Assembly (NCBI GenBank): GCA_023078555.1
Contig: CM041203.1
Span: forward strand, 577,481-641,480
Direction of reading: 5' to 3'
DNA: 64,000 nucleotides
From: Ulva prolifera
Lineage: Eukaryota; Chlorophyta; Ulvophyceae; Ulvales; Ulvaceae
The notes beneath the pieces are model-generated. The model did not search any database, had not been told where the DNA came from, and saw nothing but the letters and a program-made list of their open reading frames with translations. Below, one piece after another: positions 24,601 through 36,395 of the stretch; the stretch's first letter is position 1; each line of letters starts with the position of its first letter. Position numbers and translations under genes: made by a program.

Positions 24601-27600
24601 CAGCCGACGCTCGTGCAGCACCGCACGACCACAGATAATGCCATGTCAGCACTATCTGTGCGCAGGCCACGGCGTGCAACGGCAGACAGGGCGGTAGATG
24701 CCGCTCGGCCTGGATCACTGTTTCAGGCGTTGCAGGAGCTGTCGGCGGCGTTTGCTAACATAATCAAGACCCTGGTGGTGTGTGTGATCCAGCGCCAAGT
24801 AATCTGGCATTCCATTGGGATATATGTTGGCACGCTTGCGATGTCTGCGGCAATATTTCCTGTCAAATGATTTCGTTGGTGATTGGGCTGCTGCCGTCGC
24901 TGAATTTTGCCAGCTATTTGTATTGGAGGTTGTCTGGTGAAACAGAGAAATTCCTGCACAGGCACGTGGCGCATCGGTCATGGCAGTGGACGAGATGGGG
25001 AACACACCATTGCATTTGGCTGCTATGGGTGCCAAGGTGGATATTCTGCGGCAGCTTGTGGATCAAGGGGCTGATGTCCAGGCTATCAATAATGGATTTG
25101 AGACACCGTTACATGTTGCTGCCCGCAGTCGCTCGACACAGACACTGCATGCTCTTGTGAAAAAGGGCGCATCGGTGTGGTTTTGTTCTCTCCCTTGCTT
25201 GCCGAAGCAAGGCATGTATCAACCCATGCTTCAGAGTTGCGATTGTGAGGATATGATGAACATAGATCTGATGTTGTTGCTATGTTTGCAAGATCATGCA
25301 TAATGTTATGCAGTGTGAAGCAGAGGATGCCAATGGCAGGACACCGCTACATTATGCTTGCTACTATTCGTCAAGTGAGGTCATTGCAGAGATGTGCCGG
25401 CTGCGAGCCAATGTGAATCACATCGACAAGAAGCGCCGCACGCCGCTGCATGTAGTGGTCTGCCGTGCCCACTCTGGTATGATGCATGCCCGATTCAGCC
25501 GCATGTGTGTTTGCAATTTTTTGCGCCTTGCTGTGCAGCCGTCACACGATCGCTGCAACAGCCCCGACGGAATGTAGCATCATGCTGCTTTCAGACCCTG
25601 CCTGCGATCTGCTCTACAGGCGCCATGAAGTCTCAAAACTGCACAACACATTCTGCACTGGATCGACCTGATAGTTGCCATGTGAGTGGTATAGGTCTCG
25701 CTGTGCTGCCCACAGCATGGTAACTCAGTCGCGAATTGAGCAAGGGTCTTCATAATGCCACAGCATCCCTGGGTTGTGCAGGTAATCATGCATACGGACG
25801 ACTATCTCTGCCATCATGCAAGGCCTTGGTGCAACATAATGCGAAGGTGAATGAGCCAGATTTTAAAATGCGAACACCGCTGCTTTTGGCTTACATGCAT
25901 GGGCATGTCCGTGTGGCACACTACTTGTGGGACCATGGGGCCCATCCTGAGCAGAGCTATGGTCTGCACACTCTGCTGTTCCGGGAAGCACTGGCGGTGC
26001 GTCCACTGATCTTTTGCTTGGCTGACTGCCAACAGAATAGCTTGCATGTGTGTCGAATACGACTGCCAACAGAATACCTTGCCTTCTCCACAACATGAGC
26101 AAGATACGGAAACCTCGAGTTTCTTGTTGAGAGGCACTGACTCCCTATATCTATCCAGAGGTGTGCTATCTTGCATCGCGACAACGTGGTGGTAGCCATT
26201 GAGCCTGCTCTTTGCCTCAGGTTGCTGACATTGCTCTGGTCAAGTATTTGCTCCAGCACTCCCGAACGCTGGAGGTGCATCACAAAGATCCTTCTGGACT
26301 CACATTTCTGGAGTGCCTGACCAAAAACCTTGCGAAGTTTCCGTTTTTGGCGTACTCCGCATGCATGGATGAGCTCCTGGGGCGCCGCGTTCCCGTCACG
26401 CTGAGCGCCCTCGTCGACATATGGTCACACATTTCGACCATGTCTGCGTGCATCCGGTGGACGATCGATGAAGAGTTCACGCCGGCGCATGCGCACCCGT
26501 CCAACCCGGCCATGGTGCCTTCGAACGGGTCACCTCAGTCGAGAATGTCTGCTACACTTGCATCTCTGGCCGATCTGGATGCCCTGAACAGCCGAGCTGC
26601 GCCGGGGTCATCCGTCAAGGCAGCTGCGGTGCCAACATCACTGATGACCATCTCCACGGGATCCAATATTCGTTTGTCCGCAGGCGCAAGCCGCCTTGCG
26701 CCTGTCTCAGAAGATGAGGATGAACAATCTCCGACGTACGTGGCTGTCCAAGTTGCCCCTGGTGTCCCCTCAATGCTGGAAGAAGATAGTGTCATTGAGG
26801 AAGGTGAGGAGGGGGACAGTGATAGTGACCCTGATGCTTTGAAAGTAGCCCAGGAGGACACACCGGCCGCTTGTGACAACATGGCAGATGGCGAAAGGCA
26901 ATTGATGGAGGGGGCACCGCTTAATGGCGAAGCGGGTGCAGTAGACGTGGAGGTGGTCAACGAAGGAGGTCTCGCCACGAAAGCAGATGCATTGCAAGCT
27001 CTACAGCCTGGTGAGGATGGAGTGCAGGCATGGGACGGGGCCACACTCATCAAGCATAACGGCGACCAGCCCAGCATCAGCACGCCTGTTGCAAGTAAAA
27101 GCGGCCTGTCTAGTTTCGATGTCATGCCGTCGCCGGAGGTGCGGTCATGGCAGCCACGGCAACGCGTTCCAGTTTCGTCTGGTCTGTCGAAGTCTCTGGG
27201 AGCAGCTGCGGTCTCTAAGGTCCTCGCAAACAAGTCATGGTCGATGGGTGGTAGCTCTGTGGCTGCAGTGGAAGCAACTTCCATGGCAACAGCAGAGATA
27301 GATCTCGGGGATGAGATCGACGTTGAGAATTTGTTGATAACTCCATCAGGCCTCAAAACGCTTCGTTGGAGTCTTGCTCTGGGAGAGGAGCTGGCTCATG
27401 GCTGCTTTCCGTTTATGCCTCGGCAGATGCATATAGAGTCCCTGCAGGCCGCATTGCGTGTAAGCAGCATGGCCCTTGTGCAATGGAGAACTCAAGCCAA
27501 CTCAGCCGAAGCACGCCTGCCTGATGGTGGAACTGCATTACATGCTGCTGTCAAGCATGAGGTATGAAATTGATTATAGACCTCAATTGGCCAGATCTAT

Positions 27601-27948
27601 GTCTAAAAATGGTCCTGACGCTGTAGCGATTGCAAAGCGGGCGTGTTTCTGATCATTCGTCTGTGCGCGTCATGTCTCGGACCTGAAAAGAAGCATTTCG
27701 TGCAGATGTGGGCAGCTGCTGTGGAGGTTGTCGATCGTGGGGTGGACATACATGCACAAGATGATGACGGTGAAACAGCATTGGATGCGCTCGTGGAGCG
27801 TGCGAAGGCCGCTCAACCTGTTATTGATTCCAAACACAATCTGGACGACTCAAGGTCAAAGGTAGATTTTGTGAAACAGAGTCGACTCTACCATGATACA
27901 CCCGCCAGGCGTCGCATTCTGCTGGATACGTTTCTTAGTGTGTACTAG
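21651..27948 (+). CDS. Large ankyrin-repeat protein
   Basis: Eleven exons with agreeing phases give 1548 aa: 21651-21783, 21979-22628, 22700-23007, 23154-23364, 23505-24081, 24185-24777, 24962-25174, 25314-25476, 25782-25996, 26221-27561 and 27706-27948. Joins rebuild perfect repeats, e.g. TPLHAA|ASQAG..VIRLLLEHGADP and LLVDAN|VDALDYDGRTPMH. I count about 14-16 ankyrin repeats between residues 1 and 1100, with clear cores such as NTPLHLAAMGA, GRTPLHYACYY and VVELLLKHGADPAG. A long Ser/Ala/Glu-rich acidic linker follows (about 1110-1430), then a final pair (GGTALHAAVKHE, DDGETALDALVERA). The third exon is a non-repeat insert with a basic run just before it (KRKKK, spliced out if the 22629 donor is used). 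No enzymatic domain, signal peptide or membrane segment is seen. It is probably a scaffold. The exon 2/3 join is the weakest. Confidence 0.9.
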
Positions 27949-28703
27949 TCACGGGCTGGCCCACCTGGGTGGCCCAAACATGCCATTTGCGCAATGGCAG
28001 ATTGCTGTATTTACTGAGGCATGTCAGCCACGTCAGATTATCGATGGAGCGTAGGTGACGGTCATGCCGATCTCACATTTTTTAAGCAGGTTTTCTCAAG
28101 CACAGTGTGTTTTGCGTTAGATTATACCATCAAATAGAACTGCATAATTTCAAGCTATGTAGGTCATGGGTCACAGTTTGTGCAACTAGGACATTTTCTG
28201 GCCTTCAATGGCTGTAGATTTCACGGCTGCGAGCCTGCGCATGGATTCGGATTTCGCGACACAGCCAGGCACGTATTCTTATAGATTATTGCCTGCGCAA
28301 TGGAATGACCAACCTGCCACTTCAGGGATCTCCCAGTGAATCAGCATGGCACCAGTCTCTTGTGGCTATCATATCACCAAGCTGTACGTATCAAGCAAGA
28401 CGCGGAATGTCTGCCCTGTGTACACAGGTACTACGAAGCCTCAGGTCAGCCGAAAACGAGGAGACCTTACACAGTGACGTAAATTCGTGGGAAAGAAAAG
28501 CGAAACCCGATTGGGCCTCAACTTGGCTCACATGAAGCAGCTGCTATGAGCCAGGGCCAGCTGGAGCGTGCATGCTGCAATCAAGCATACCTGCAGTGAG
28601 CACTTATAAATATCTAGACACGTTGAAGTATTTAACAATATAACATACTCATGTAGCAGACACAAGATGCTATAGTTGTTCTGATGGCACGCACCAAAAA
28701 TGA
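27949..28703. other. Spacer, 3' flank of the ankyrin gene
   Basis: AT-richer than the genes, with only short frames. Nothing supported. Confidence 0.45.
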
Positions 28704-29113
28704 TTAGGATGCAAAAACTTCCTCCATATTTCTGACAACCAACACTCCACCAACAAACACCGCCGCTGCTCTGATGACGACCTGCAAGATGATATACAGC
28801 AGTCAGCAACATAGTGGATTTGCTATGTGTCTTCGATCCCTGGGGGATTAAGTGCATACCTGGCGATAACTCATACCAAAGACACTTTTCTAACCGCAGG
28901 GCAAATAAGGTATCAGACACCAGCTCAATTTTCGGCTCAGCCATATGCACCATGGTACTGGGGTCTGGTAATGGCCCCCTCAGTCAAGTAAAGCTGTGTC
29001 AAGTACAATTCAACGCGTACCAAAGTCGCTGGCCGGGCATCGTCGTTGAACTGGGCACAAAGAGCTGACCATAGCCCAGCAACTCTGGATGATTTTGCTG
29101 ATCTCTTCGACAT
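28704..29113 (-). CDS. Putative small protein, splicing uncertain
   Basis: A candidate first exon runs from ATG at 29113 to a good donor (ACTTTG|GTACGC, about 29021) and is basic then polar (MSKRSAKSSRVAGLWSALC). A second open part near 28860-28935 (SDTLFALRLEKCLWYELSP) follows. A last one has a hydrophobic segment (VVIRAAAVFVGGVLVVRNM) and a stop at 28704, after acceptor ATCTTGCAG. The three look like one small membrane protein, but the phases cannot all be reconciled with simple GT-AG introns, and another frame in the last exon is also open. Family not recognised. Confidence 0.3.
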
Positions 29114-30069
29114 CTTCGCGACAAACACTGCGTGCAATCAACGTTTGAACAGCACAGAAGTGACCACCACGGAGAAGGGAATTCGCGCAATTGCCTGCAA
29201 ACAAGCGATAACGTGTTTCTGGCAACTTTACAGGCTTACGATGCGCACAACGATAGATATCTCGCGATCAAGGCTGCACGACCAAAGCCGGGATCACAAT
29301 GTTGCGCCGCCTGTAGCCATGAAATGCCACACGTTCAGCATTCAACTCGCATTCACTGCCTGTGCAGCTCGCATACATGGTTGAAAATGTGCGTCCACAG
29401 AAGCCGTAGGAGGACGTGTCGACAGTGGCCTGGAATCCGTCGCAGTCGTCGATACCCCGAAGCCCAACACACTTCCATTAAGGGTGATCAGAAATGTCAG
29501 TACTACATGCTCATCAGATCACATACGCTTGTAGAGTAAACGTTCATCACTTCAAACAATATCCGCATGGCTTCAAGCCAGATGTGATACCGTTTGGTCG
29601 TTGCAGCCAACAGCGCCACGGGGTTCTTACAGAATGCGCCACGGAAGGAGCACCGGGGCTATCTGCGCCCGTTGTACCCTCTATAAAAGATGTGATGGAA
29701 GATTCTAGATGTACGCAACCCACTGAAGCTGCCAATGGTCCATCCACATGCATATCACATGAGTGCTGGGGAGTCGGTGTTGTGGGTGTTGGAGGGCCTC
29801 CAAGCGCTGCGGTTATCGAAGCGCGTCGTTGACGCAGCAGTTCTCTTGCAGCGAGCAAAAATGACCCGGCCTGCACGCCGGGCTAGATGACCAGTGGTTT
29901 TTGCATTCATGCTTTCAATGTCTGCAAACGTCGGTCACATACTAACAGGAGACACACATGTGTCTTCGAAGCCGCATCATGCAGCAGTCCACATACAGTC
30001 TGGGACTCATCAACACTTGCTGCCAACAGGTTTCGCTTCGCCACGTCTCTGGACCTGTGTAGGGATCTC

Positions 30070-30800
30070 AGGGATAATCTCAATCTGGCTGAATGAAGAG
30101 TGGACAGAACTCGACATACACAAGGATGTTGGATCCGCCGCAGGACGCGCATATGTTGACGCGCGCAACAAAGGCACAGAGGACATGGGTGATCTTGTCC
30201 TCGAGCTGAGCTCGCAGCTCACCAGCTTTGATTTTGATGAAACATTTGTAGGTGCGGGCAACTGTACAGCGGGTGATGCATATGAAGTGCAACATATCCG
30301 ACCATCCATGCATTGCCGGACTGGTGCCTTTTAAGATACACAGACATGTCTGAATTATCACCTATTGATATGGACTCCGACCTTTATGCCATGTGGCAGA
30401 GGAGTTCCGAAGTGTTGTACAGGGTCCATCTGGACAGTGATGGTTTTGCATGCATGCCTGCAGCCTAATTGTGCTCTTGCCACCATTCGCAACCTTCATA
30501 ATGTTGTGGCTCATGTATACCATTGTTGTATAGCGGCACTTGTGTGTAGTGCTCCCAGAGCGCGTGGTCTCCCAGTTCCTGAGCGCCTGATGAGGTGGGA
30601 ATGGCAGCATGATCAATCAAGATACAACACAACTGACTAGCTACAGATGCGAATGACACTTGTCTTGTCATACAGGGCCATTTGACGTGGCGAACAAGGT
30701 AGTAGAATTTCTGATGTTGAGGGATGGGATTGATGTGTGTTGTACTTCAGATGATGACTTGTCTCTACTTCGAAAATACAGTCAAGGATTTCAGAGTTGA
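30070..30800 (+). CDS. Unrecognised protein, two 3' exons resolved
   Basis: An exon ending at 30251 (TTTGTAG|GTGCGG, phase 1) reads EEWTELDIHKDVGSAAGRAY, then DMGDLVLELSSQLTSFDFDE and TFVG. It joins in phase to 30676-30800 (acceptor CATACAG), which reads GPFDVANKVVEFLMLRD and ends LRKYSQGFQS. The join gives TFVGPFDVANK, which reads like continuous conserved sequence, and the helix-rich acidic character suggests a compact soluble domain. Exons further upstream (candidates between 29130 and 29830 on the same strand) are not resolved, so the N-terminus and targeting are unknown. I could not assign a family. Confidence 0.55.
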
Positions 30801-31251
30801 CTACAGAAAAGATTGACATGCTGGGATGATATTATCAGCTCATGTTTCTGATAAACTGTCTGCCTTAAGAGTGACAATTCAAACTCTTGTCATTGGGCTC
30901 ACTGCAGTGTCAGAATATTCCAGACCAACTTTCCGGGATTGAAACCGTGTACTATACCCATGTGAATATGCTGTGTAAAAACTTGCTGCTCCGTTGTCAT
31001 CAGTGCTCCACATTTCATCTCTGGTGGTACTTGGTAGCTTCCTGCATGCATATCTCAGCTCGGGACCACACATGCTGCGCAGCATATTCCTGTCCCACCG
31101 AAATGACTTGGTTGGATTTTTACCGTGGCTGAGGTTGTCTTGCTGACACATAATCTGTTCCCTGCACTCACATAGAGTATACTGGCATACACTAACATGC
31201 ACTGTTGGGCCGCAACAAGACCTATGATTGTTGCATGTGGCCAGGTATGCA
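30801..31251. other. Convergent 3' spacer
   Basis: It lies between the plus-strand gene ending at 30800 and the minus-strand gene ending at 31252. Only short frames are present. It must hold both 3' UTRs. Confidence 0.5.
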
Positions 31252-33935
31252 TTATAGAGATCGTACCGAATCAGAATCAGCAGGGATATCGACATTGTGG
31301 TGTCGTTCCAAAACATGCCAAAACTGAGCAAGGTACATGAGCATGGATATGACGCTCATGAAGAGTCCAAGCGCAGTGCAGATCACAAGCGGGTGATCAA
31401 CTCCTTGTATCATGTGCCAATTGGAGCTGTCTAGTGCTCTTCTTGTATTCAACATGAAGTAACTTGTAGCCTCTATCAAAGCTCGTCTGAGTGTGCAGAA
31501 ATGCACTGTTCCAGCATATGACATCTGGCTGACTTTAGCAAATGCTGCGTTAACTACAGAAACGCTCATGTCTGCACCAACTGCGTACATGGCATCGAGT
31601 CGCTCTGTCCAGCATCTCTTCCATGGATTTACCTTTCTGGCTGTATCAAAAGCTGGCAACACTGTCGCCCCACTCAACACATCGACGCTAGGCAATGTTA
31701 AAGTGGCAGTTTCAGCGCTGTCTGGGCCAGGGGGGTCAAATTGTCCAGCAGAGGCGTCAACGTCTTCCAGACCTTCATGATCGACGAAGTTCACGCAAAC
31801 ATTTTGTTGAAACACGTCAAGATCGAACCAGGCGTCATTAGCGAGGAGGCAGCTCTGAAGAATATGTGCCGGTGCATCTTCGCCACAGCTGGCCACATCC
31901 GCTTCAACTTCGCGATGGCCAGCACCAACCAAAGGCGTGCCCCCACTTAGGTTGTCAGGTTGCTGCACACTTGCAGCTTGCACTACAGCTTCTGCACCTT
32001 CCTCAAACACCACTGGCGTGGATGTGCTTCGGCTGTGAGTTGAAATTTGCACAACAGCAGAGACGGGCGACACATACGGCGCCAGTGACCCCAATCGATA
32101 ATTTAATACTACAGAGGACCGAAACGCTGAACGTTTTGCAGCGTCTATCATACGGGAAACGTGATACTTGAACTCTTCTCTGGCACGTCGGAGCCCAGGC
32201 AGTGGCAGCCTTGTCTCTATGTATGGAGCAATTTTGGCACGAGTTGCAGAAAGAGCGGTGTAAGGAGACTGTCCTCGCAACATATGCTCAATTTGTCGCT
32301 GAGCTGGCATAATGAAAGCAGGCGTGATTCCATCCTGCCGCACAGTCACATTTCCACGTCCAAGCATGTACATAGACATGGCAAAGCTTGTGGTCAGCAA
32401 AATCAAATTCGCGGCCTGCCATATCCGCTTCCATGTGCGGGCCTCTCTGGAGCTGTGAGGGCATCTCTTGCCATGGACATAAGAGGCAGTATCAACCGAT
32501 GGTGATCTGTCTGTGAACAAAGCTCTCTTGACGTTTGGAGAAACAGAGGTAGACCTTGATTCGAGGACAGGTGCAGGCGTCTGCTCAAAGCAATGATTCT
32601 GGGGGCTTCCTGCATGAAAACATGGACTTGAACTTTGCCAGCAGAATGGCAAACTGTATGTGAATGATCGTTCCCCGATGACACACAAGAGTAATCACCA
32701 AGCGATTGCCTGCTATTCAAGCAGCACACCATGACCTGCATCTGGCATAGTCGAAAATGTGAACTGAGAACAGTCGCGCTGTCCCACAGCATCCGGTGTT
32801 GAAACCTGAGGTGAGAAGCCCAAGTACGATCCGACTGAGACGCTGCTTTCAGACAAACACTCCTCCTGGGTCCGATGTGCAACATGCATTTGACGATCCT
32901 TTGCACTATTGTGACGATGTCGATACTTTGCAGTCATCGCAACACATGGTGATTGCGAAGACGATGGAAGCACTGCTGCCGTGGCAGTGGCTTCACTTCT
33001 TGGCTGAGCTTCATGATCCAGGCTTGCTTCTTCAATGGGCAACCTGTCTGGCAGAGCTTCAAGATCAGCACCAGCGCCAGCGCACTCCTGTGCACACACA
33101 GCTGCGCCAAGCACACTCCCAGACCTCACATGGCTCAGAATGCATGCTCCCAAGCACGCTGAAGACTGCTGCTGCCTGAAATCTTGCTGATTCCCATTTG
33201 CGCCGAATTCGGATAAGTCACTATGTAATTCTGTTCCTTGCATGCTGTGATCATGGCCTGAAGCAGGCTGTACTTCAGACACCAGTGTTACCCACCCCGA
33301 GATATCGCCGCCCTGCTGCTCTGCACCAAGCAGTGTTTAGACAGACTGCCAAGACCTTGGACGGATTGGACTGTTCACAGAACATCAACGCCGAGCCTCA
33401 CCATCGTTGTTTGCACGTGCTACCCCTGCCACACCGTCAGTACAAGATGACCAATACTGTGAGCAAGATGGTGAGGCTGCTGCCATGTCTCCTCCCTGGA
33501 GCGGAAGACAAGATTCGCTTGGTGCAATGTCAGCACCTTCTAGCCTGAACACCGCGTGATCATCGGTTACAGGGGTGTGCTCCACTGCAGCTTGCAACAA
33601 AGTACATGCTGTGCCTGGGGTCACGGACAGCAGCGTTGGCGGTCGAGCAAGGGCTCGGCCTGTCTGTGTGAACCTATAATTGCCAACTTCATCATCTGCA
33701 GCCTGTGCATTTGTGGACATACACCGCACACCTACAGCGACATTGATGTCAAGCTGCAAGCTGATGGCATTCATTTGATTCGTTCCATTCCATCCCGGTA
33801 CGCTGACATGTACAGGAGAGCTACCGTTCGTGCTGGGCTCGGAACAGGTTGGTGAACCGCTGTAACAAGGATTTGAAGCGCGCCGCAAAGCTCGTTGTAT
33901 GGCTGACGTGGACAGGGCTTCTTTCCTTTCCGTTA
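31252..33935 (-). CDS. Unknown membrane protein, 5' end unresolved
   Basis: Three exons agree in phase: 33402-33935, 32736-33272 and 31252-32609, giving at least 809 residues. The first two encode Ser/Ala/Gln-rich, probably disordered sequence. The last holds two hydrophobic helices, ANLILLTTSFAMSMYMLG near its start and LVICTALGLFMSVISMLMYL close to the C-terminus, with about 330 residues between. That suggests a two-pass protein with a soluble loop and a long disordered N-terminal side. Upstream exons must exist because the exon starting at 33935 opens in phase 1. Minus-strand pieces at about 34700-34830 (SISEFFALLL) and 34330-34390 (QRHRKFVIVWCQTM) recall the VASt sterol-transfer domain, whose proteins often have C-terminal membrane anchors, but this is weak. 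Confidence 0.55.
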
Positions 33936-35138
33936 CTGCACAAATCTAGCGGATCACTAATCAGAGCTCTGCAACGCCGAATATGTTAACAGCGTCGGAG
34001 GCCAACACACAACTCGAACATCATGGAGCGACATCCTTCTGAATTTGGTCTGATTCTTACCAGCTGGTGCGTCTGCTGGGACTAGCCGTGGCGTTTGCAT
34101 CGGCAAGCTCTGCACAGCGTGACACAACTAACGTGGCCAATGTGAAGGTAAACATCTGCCAGCCTTGTCATGCAATCGTAAACATCGAATGCAGAGGTTG
34201 CGCCCCAGTACGCATGGATACAAGAAGCTGATGCACCCGTAGGCATCCTTTTGACGCGCACTCAATGTTGTGATCCCGAACGAACAGGAGCTGGTGACGA
34301 AGGTTGCCGCACCTTGCCATCGTCTGACACCATACAATAACAAATTTGCGATGCCGCTGCAAAATCTCGAGCTTTACATGGACATCCCGGATACCGTCAG
34401 CCTGTCACAGAGTTTCAGGCTCCGGAACCATGAGTCCTGGTCAAAAACATTTCGTGTGAGAAACAATGTTGGCGGTGCACAGCAGTGTCGGCGTCATCGA
34501 AGTCCAACTCACGACTTGGTAATGATCAGAGATCAGCTTCAGGCCTTGCATAGGGCAAGCTGGCTCCACAATGCTGCCAGAAACGTTTCGCCATCTCCAG
34601 GGACAGGTGCATGCACACTGCAGCTACCGTAAACGTACGGCGTCTCTGTCTTACCTGTTGATCTAATGTTCAAAGGGCTGACCGTGTCGACACCATGCAT
34701 GAATCCGCAGAAAGTTTCTTGGCAGTGACTTGCAGAGGGAAGTAAAGCGGTTTGACATGGCCGTGGCTCTTCGCAAAGAAGCAGCGCAAAGAACTCAGAG
34801 ATGCTTGCAGGTAGTCTGGGCGCATGCACCATCAAACACATCAGATCATGGAACACAGCTGGATGGTGTATGCCATGGTACAGGCAGTATGCGGTTTGTC
34901 ACTGATGTTACAGCCATAATTCACTATGACAAACGTATATGCAATTCTACCACTCATCAATAAAATTATACAAGGGGAGTGGGAAAGACGCAGCCCCGTC
35001 GGCACTGAAAGGTGTGCACAAGCGATCCACTCTTCTGTGCACAGCCAGGCACAGCTACGAGGTCGTTGAACACCACCTATGTCTGGAAGTCAATGAAAAA
35101 TACCATTGTACACCGTGTCCAAAGTGATGTCGAATATA
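33936..35138. other. Spacer, probably holding unresolved 5' exons of the membrane protein
   Basis: Minus-strand stretches near 34130-34390 and 34540-34856 look coding in part but could not be joined with confidence. Nothing on the plus strand is supported. Confidence 0.35.
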
Positions 35139-36395
35139 TCAGTCTTTCACGCGCACAGGTGTCTTGGACGGACTCACTCTGATCTGCGAAGACCCAAGCT
35201 GTGCACCGCACATCCCCAGCGCAGTCTTGGCTGCCTCATTGGTCTTGAATTCAATGAAAGCAATCCGTGTGTTACTCTGTTTGTCAAGCTTCATCTTCAC
35301 ATGCTCTATTGCACCTGAAAATGACACTATTAGTTGACGCACACTATCGTACAGGAGAAAAGTGCACAAGAACCAACGTTGCATATGGAAGCAATGCATG
35401 GGTTCCCGCCTCAATACAGAAGGCGCCAGTAAAACAACAACATCCAGATCGCTGATCATGCACCAGGGAGTTGTACGAAAGTTACCACAAAAGTTCTCAA
35501 ACATGGCTTCCACTGCCGATCCGGGCACTGCTCGATCAATCTGGTTGACGTACACGGTGCGCTCACACCGCTCCAGCTCTTTTTCATCACGCGGCATGAA
35601 TTCGCGGTTGATGGGCACAATCGGTGTTTTGCTGGGAGAAACCTTAATGACACCGCCATTGAGTTTCTCACCACTCATGGCCAAGCCTGCACGCTGAGGC
35701 GGTTTATGTCACTGTCCACACTTCTGCCGCACCCAGGCTGCATGCCGGTGTCACAAGTCCTGTGCATATGGAAGCATGTTTCAGTGACACGTACCTGCAT
35801 CAAATCCATTCTTATCTGCAAACTCAACAAAAGCAAATCGTTTGCTGGTGTTCATATCAGAACAAATCCGGCACTCCAGGACATGTCCGGCAACGCCAAA
35901 CCACCGAACGAGTTCTGTTTCGGTGATGCCTTTATTCAGGTCACTGACATAAATTGTCCGCTGTCGCGCTTCTTCAAGTTCCTCTGGGCACGGCTTCTTG
36001 TACTTCCGTTTGGCACTTGCCGCCCGGCTACGTTTGTCTGGAGTCGAAAACGACAAGTGCTGCAAGTTTTCGGCCAAGGAGTCAGCGTGTGACTCTTCTG
36101 ATGGAGAGGAAGGTCCTTGTTGAGATGGTGGTCTCAAGGACATACGCCCATATCCGTTATTTGCACGGTTTACATGTCGTCCACCCATATCTCCATACCC
36201 AGGTGAGCCTGCATCTTCAGTGTGCATCAGGCACCTGGGAAGGACGATCCAAGTGGCCACAAGAAAGCTGGCTCATGGAGAGGACACACATGTACAGGTG
36301 GACAGCGGATATCACACCGTACGGCCCGGGTCCAAAATGGTGTCCAGAAGGCGACATGCCTTGAGGCGGGACCATCTGCTGAGCGTACTGTGGCA
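35139..36395 (-). CDS. CID11/CID12-like two-RRM RNA-binding protein, first exon unresolved
   Basis: Four exons in phase: 36318-36395, 35795-36208, 35486-35686 and 35139-35314. RRM1 begins RTIYVSDLNKGITETELVRW and includes KRFAFVEFADKNG. RRM2 begins RTVYVNQIDRAVPGSAVEAM and includes TRIAFIEFKTNEAA. Each RRM ends in the family hallmark: VSPSKTPIVPINREFMPR after RRM1 and IRVSPSKTPVRVKD at the C-terminus. A basic patch (KRKYKKP) precedes RRM1. In plants these proteins bind the C-terminal domain of poly(A)-binding protein through an N-terminal PAM2 motif. Here the first resolved exon opens in phase 1 with (F)VPQYAQQMVPP, which could be the end of PAM2, but the preceding exon was not found. Role inferred: cytoplasmic mRNA binding. 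Confidence 0.88.

Noticed and set aside
26535-27356. 273-residue minus-strand frame
   Set aside because: Antisense to the acidic linker exon of the ankyrin gene, whose plus-strand exon fits phases on both sides.
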